Origin: an uncultured Pseudomonadota bacterium
GTDB taxonomy: Bacteria > Pseudomonadota > Alphaproteobacteria > Rs-D84
DNA length: 8,350 bases
Direction: 5' to 3'
Assembly: GCA_947169505.1 (NCBI GenBank)
Contig: CAMVPZ010000035.1
Span: 1-8,350, forward strand
A program made the position numbers and the translations under genes. Shown piece after piece: positions 5,501 to 8,350 of the stretch (positions are counted from its first letter, which is position 1; each line of letters opens with the position of its first letter). The notes beneath the pieces are model-generated. The model was not told where the DNA came from. It made no database searches and saw only the letters and a program-made list of their open reading frames with translations.

Positions 5501-6923
5501 TGGAATCTTTATTTTCTTTTTTTATTTCTTCTTTTGGTGTATCTTCAACCTTTTCCAAATTCTTTTTTCCAACTTTGGACAGCGCACGCACCATATCCAT
5601 CGCACGTTGTAATTGATAATCACGTGCATCTTTTTCTTCATCCGTCAAATTCAAATAATCTTCCTCTTCATCATCACTTTTACCAGATTTTTTGTCATCT
5701 TTCTTTTTGTTTGAATCTTTCTTTTTTGAAGCATCATTTTTCAAAGAATTATTAAACGAAGCCTCTGAAAAAAGTCTTTCTTTCTTTTCTATGGTTTCTA
5801 CTTTGCTTTGCAGCACTTCTATATCAGGTGTAATACCTTCATTTTGAATTGAACGACCACTTGGCGTATAATAACGTGCAATGGTAATATGAACAGCCGA
5901 TCCATCACCCAAAGGCTTTTGTTGTTGCACAGAACCTTTGCCAAAACTTTGTGAGCCCATAACAATCGCACGACCATTATCTTGTAATGCACCCGCCACA
6001 ATTTCTGAAGCCGAGGCCGATCCATGATTTATTAATACTACAATCGGCTTTCCTTTTACTAAATCTCCAGATTTAGCAAACATGCGTTCTATATCTGCTT
6101 TTTCCCGTCCACGAGTAGAAACAATTTCACCACCATCCAAAAACGCATCAGCCATATCAATCGCCGCAGTCAAATATCCACCCGGATTATTACGTAAATC
6201 CAAAACATATCCTGCAACATTTTTCTTTTCCAAATCTTTGATTGCGTCATTTAATTCTTTGGTAGTAGTTGCCCCAAAATCAGAAATACGCAAATAACCA
6301 ATCTTTGGCAATTTTTCATCATCCATCGCCGCATTATCAGATTTTTCGCTGAATTTCACAGATTTAACTTTGATAATAGCACGTTTTAACGTCATTTCTT
6401 TTGGTTCGCCCCTGTCATGAACAATTGTCAATTTTACTTTTGTTCCCGGTTTACCCTTCATTTTTTTAACAGCCTGATTCAAAGTCATATCAAAAACCTG
6501 TTCACCATCAATATGAGTAATATAATCACCCGCTTCTATCCCAGCCTTTGCCGCAGGCGTATCATCAATTGGTGAAATCACACGAATTGCGCCCTTATCA
6601 CTGGTGATTTGAATACCCAATCCACCAAATTCACCCTGGGATTTATCATTAAATTCTTTGAAATCTTCCTTTGATAAATACGAAGAATGCGGATCCAAAG
6701 CCCCCAACATACCGTTCATCGCCCCTTCTAACATTTTACGTTCATCGGCTTCTTCAACAAATTTATCACGTGCCATTTCAAACACAGCCGCCAATTTTTT
6801 TAATTCTTCATAAATTTGTTCATCGGTCAAATGAACAACCGGTTCTTCTTTCTTTGGCTTTTGCGCCCCATTTACAACCATTGGAAACAATAAAACAAAA
6901 ATCATAAATATTTTTTTAAACAT
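5493..6923 (-). CDS. ctpA: C-terminal processing peptidase, S41 family, with PDZ domain
   Basis: Periplasmic serine protease of 476 aa that trims or degrades envelope proteins from their C-terminus; family members also control peptidoglycan hydrolases. Residues 1-20 are a signal peptide (MFKK, then a hydrophobic core ending near VNGA). A helical region follows, then ALDPHSSYL (75-83). A PDZ domain spans about 95-185 (GGLGIQI, the GIEAGDYI turn). The S41 catalytic domain spans about 205-375. The motif NHGSASASE gives catalytic Ser304, FGKGSVQ gives Lys329 and Gln333, and LDLRNNPGG (242-250) is the conserved strand-turn. The C-terminal 100 residues are unusually charged, with Lys/Asp/Glu runs at about 398-425 and 455-476. 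Start choice: the ATG at 6923 has AAAGG 8 nt upstream; a GTG at 6932 would add three residues and is also possible. It is head-to-head with envC. It ends 24 nt from a convergent gene across a shared terminator. Confidence 0.92.
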   Translation of the reverse strand: MFKKIFMIFVLLFPMVVNGAQKPKKEEPVVHLTDEQIYEELKKLAAVFEMARDKFVEEADERKMLEGAMNGMLGALDPHSSYLSKEDFKEFNDKSQGEFGGLGIQITSDKGAIRVISPIDDTPAAKAGIEAGDYITHIDGEQVFDMTLNQAVKKMKGKPGTKVKLTIVHDRGEPKEMTLKRAIIKVKSVKFSEKSDNAAMDDEKLPKIGYLRISDFGATTTKELNDAIKDLEKKNVAGYVLDLRNNPGGYLTAAIDMADAFLDGGEIVSTRGREKADIERMFAKSGDLVKGKPIVVLINHGSASASEIVAGALQDNGRAIVMGSQSFGKGSVQQQKPLGDGSAVHITIARYYTPSGRSIQNEGITPDIEVLQSKVETIEKKERLFSEASFNNSLKNDASKKKDSNKKKDDKKSGKSDDEEEDYLNLTDEEKDARDYQLQRAMDMVRALSKVGKKNLEKVEDTPKEEIKKENKDSKK

Positions 6924-6961
6924 AAACAACACCTTTACCTTTTTATTACTTTATGGGATTC

Positions 6962-6990
6962 AGCATAATAAAAAAAGAAAATTTCTGCAA
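6962..6990 (-). promoter_or_regulatory. candidate ctpA promoter
   Basis: On the minus strand, TTGCAG (6990-6985), a 17-nt spacer and TATGCT (6967-6962) are the best-spaced boxes upstream of ctpA. The start would be near 6955, giving a leader of about 32 nt that includes the AAAGG site. The -10 match is moderate. Confidence 0.4.
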
Positions 6991-7025
6991 CACGATTTTT
7001 GCAAAAAATTTTTCGAAATCGGTGA

Positions 7026-7054
7026 TTTACAATCTTTCTTTGTTTTGTTAATAT
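7026..7054 (+). promoter_or_regulatory. candidate envC promoter
   Basis: TTTACA (7026-7031), a 17-nt spacer and TAATAT (7049-7054) fit a sigma70 promoter. The implied start near 7061 would cut into the GGTGA ribosome site (7058-7062) and leave a nearly leaderless transcript. Either initiation is very close to the ATG or the true promoter lies further upstream. Confidence 0.35.
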
Positions 7055-7069
7055 GACGGTGAAATGTTT

Positions 7070-8146
7070 ATGAAAAGATCAATTTTTGTATATTTGTTGT
7101 CTGGGTTAATCACCCTGCCCGCCGTTGGTGCCAATAATGAATTATCAAAAATTCAAAATCAAATTAAACAAACAGAACAAAAAAACAAACAAATTGAACA
7201 GCAATTAAAAACTTCTGCCCGGGACATGGAAACAACAAAACAAAAATTGGTTAAAACTGCTGACAAAGTTAATACATTGGAAGAACAACGAAACGCATTA
7301 TCAAAACGAATCGCTGAATTGGATGCTCAACGTGATAAAATAAATGCGGAATTGGCAACAAATTATGCCGGATTAACTGATGCAACAGCAGGAATGTTAT
7401 TTATCGCATCAAACCCTAATTTTGATGCACAAACGATGCACGAATATGTTTTGACATCTGCAATTTTGGCATCTGCGACTGATAAATTTGATTCCCAAAT
7501 AATGGATGCAACACAAAAATTAAAAGAATTGGATAAAATTCACGAACAACGTGTAATCGAAAAAGAAAAATTGGATCGCAGTGCGAAAAAATATTCAACT
7601 GAAAAAAGTGAATTGGACAAATTGTTAAAAACACGTTCTGCACAAAATGAAAAATTAAAAAATGAACAAATTGAAATTCAAAAGAAATTAAAAAAATTAT
7701 CTGCGGCTGCAAAAAGTATTTCTGAATTGTCCGCCGGGGTTGGTTCTTCGGCAATGACCGGGGACGCAAAATTTTCCAAACGCAAATTAAATACACCTGT
7801 GCGTGGCAGATTGGTTGTTCGGTATGGTGAAAAAACTGCACTGGGATTAAAATCAGACGGTTGGCGCATTCGCACACGTGGTGACGCACTGGTCATGGCA
7901 CCGGCAGACGGCGTTGTTAAATTTTCTGATTCTTTCCGTGGCTTTGGCAAAGTCGTAATTATGTCACATAAAAACGGATATAACACTGTTATGACAAACA
8001 TGGGTTCGATTGATGTTTTGGTTGGACAAGAAGTTTTGGCTGGCGAACCAATCGGTCGCATGAATGAAAACAAACCAGAAATGTATTTGGAAGTACGACG
8101 TGGAAAAAATTCCGTCAATCCGGCAAATCTTTTTAACGAACCATAA
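7070..8146 (+). CDS. envC: EnvC-like murein hydrolase activator, degenerate M23/LytM domain
   Basis: Exported protein of 358 aa. EnvC-type proteins work in the periplasm at the division site and switch on peptidoglycan amidases; they are not hydrolases themselves. Residues 1-21 are a signal peptide ending AVGA. Long charged coiled-coil segments rich in Lys, Gln and Glu cover about 24-100 and 143-215. The LytM/M23-type fold spans about 240-355 (PADGVVKFS, GFGKVVIMSHKNGY, VLVGQEVLAGEPIG, YLEVRRGKNSVNP). The metal-binding residues of active M23 enzymes are missing. The HxxxD region reads as a GWRIRTRGD-type stretch, and the HxH site is replaced in EMYLEVR. This supports an activator role. Start choice: GGTGA (7058-7062) is 7 nt before the ATG at 7070 but only one base before the alternative ATG at 7064. 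In many alphaproteobacteria I recall envC and ctpA lying in tandem; here they are divergent. Confidence 0.85.
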   Translation: MKRSIFVYLLSGLITLPAVGANNELSKIQNQIKQTEQKNKQIEQQLKTSARDMETTKQKLVKTADKVNTLEEQRNALSKRIAELDAQRDKINAELATNYAGLTDATAGMLFIASNPNFDAQTMHEYVLTSAILASATDKFDSQIMDATQKLKELDKIHEQRVIEKEKLDRSAKKYSTEKSELDKLLKTRSAQNEKLKNEQIEIQKKLKKLSAAAKSISELSAGVGSSAMTGDAKFSKRKLNTPVRGRLVVRYGEKTALGLKSDGWRIRTRGDALVMAPADGVVKFSDSFRGFGKVVIMSHKNGYNTVMTNMGSIDVLVGQEVLAGEPIGRMNENKPEMYLEVRRGKNSVNPANLFNEP

Positions 8147-8155
8147 AATTAAATA

Positions 8156-8350
8156 TTAAAATTCAAAACGCAATCCCAACATCAAATTGGTGTATATCAT
8201 GCTTTTAGCACTGAACCATTCACGATGTTGTGATGCATCACTGTTAACCAAATTCCAAGTCACTTTTGGAATATACATTACACGTGCGCCAAAATCCAAG
8301 AAAGTATATTCCGCTATGCCATACGAAAAACCCAAAGCCCCAATTGCAGC
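8156..8350 (-). CDS. C-terminal fragment of an outer-membrane beta-barrel protein
   Basis: An open frame enters from the right edge and ends at TAA (8158-8156), giving the last 64 residues. It alternates polar and hydrophobic residues as membrane beta-strands do (YGIAEYTFLDFGARVMYIPKV). A more polar, loop-like stretch follows (NLVNSDASQHREW), and the last strand is TNLMLGLRFEF. A terminal Phe with aromatic or hydrophobic residues at alternating positions is the classic C-terminal signal recognised by the BAM complex, so this is a porin-like or OmpA-like barrel whose family cannot be fixed from this piece. It is convergent with envC, with 9 nt between stops and no visible terminator hairpin there. 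Confidence 0.75.
   Translation of the reverse strand, partial: AAIGALGFSYGIAEYTFLDFGARVMYIPKVTWNLVNSDASQHREWFSAKSMIYTNLMLGLRFEF

Noticed and set aside
7416..8118. Minus-strand open frames inside envC
   Set aside because: They are shadows of the coiled-coil and M23 coding sequence, with no start signals and implausible composition.
1..8350. CRISPR arrays, insertion sequences, tRNA or rRNA genes, integrase sites
   Set aside because: I found no regularly spaced repeats, transposase-like frames with terminal inverted repeats, cloverleaf sequences or direct-repeat attachment sites.

Overview
The window looks like chromosomal DNA from an AT-rich Gram-negative bacterium, most probably an anaerobic or host-associated alphaproteobacterium. 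The Gram-negative assignment rests on a BamE-type lipoprotein, a C-terminal processing protease, an EnvC-like divisome factor and the tail of an outer-membrane beta-barrel. The BamE C-terminal style and the ctpA/envC pairing suggest Alphaproteobacteria, but this is inference. A full-length pyruvate:ferredoxin oxidoreductase indicates anaerobic pyruvate metabolism. All seven visible stop codons are TAA. TGG encodes Trp and no in-frame TGA is needed, so nothing suggests a changed genetic code.

Layout from left to right. Positions 1-60 hold a strong sigma70-type promoter firing leftward out of the window. Positions 77-4010 form a leftward two-gene unit, nifJ (PFOR) then bamE. They are 4 nt apart, with the bamE Shine-Dalgarno inside the nifJ 3' end. 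The 339-nt gap 4011-4349 holds divergent promoters: one for nifJ, and a rightward one that starts a structured RNA of about 190 nt ending in an intrinsic terminator just before a PAP2-family phosphatase gene (4350-4895). A terminator, a new promoter and an unrecognised 155-aa gene (5001-5468) follow. A bidirectional terminator then separates this gene from the convergent ctpA protease gene (5493-6923). ctpA is head-to-head with an envC-like gene (7070-8146), and the C-terminal 64 codons of a leftward outer-membrane beta-barrel gene close the window.

Much of the content concerns the cell envelope: lipoprotein assembly, a PAP2 lipid phosphatase, a periplasmic PDZ protease and an amidase-activator-like protein. 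nifJ is the metabolic outlier. The most interesting item is the RNA at about 4138-4326. It has its own promoter, a 5' hairpin at +1, a 12-bp long-range closing helix and a terminator. A 10-bp alternative pairing is incompatible with an internal hairpin, the closing helix and the base of the terminator. This is the architecture of a transcription-attenuating riboswitch or leader for the PAP2 gene, although a stand-alone ncRNA of 6S-like length cannot be excluded. I could not match it to any RNA family by eye.
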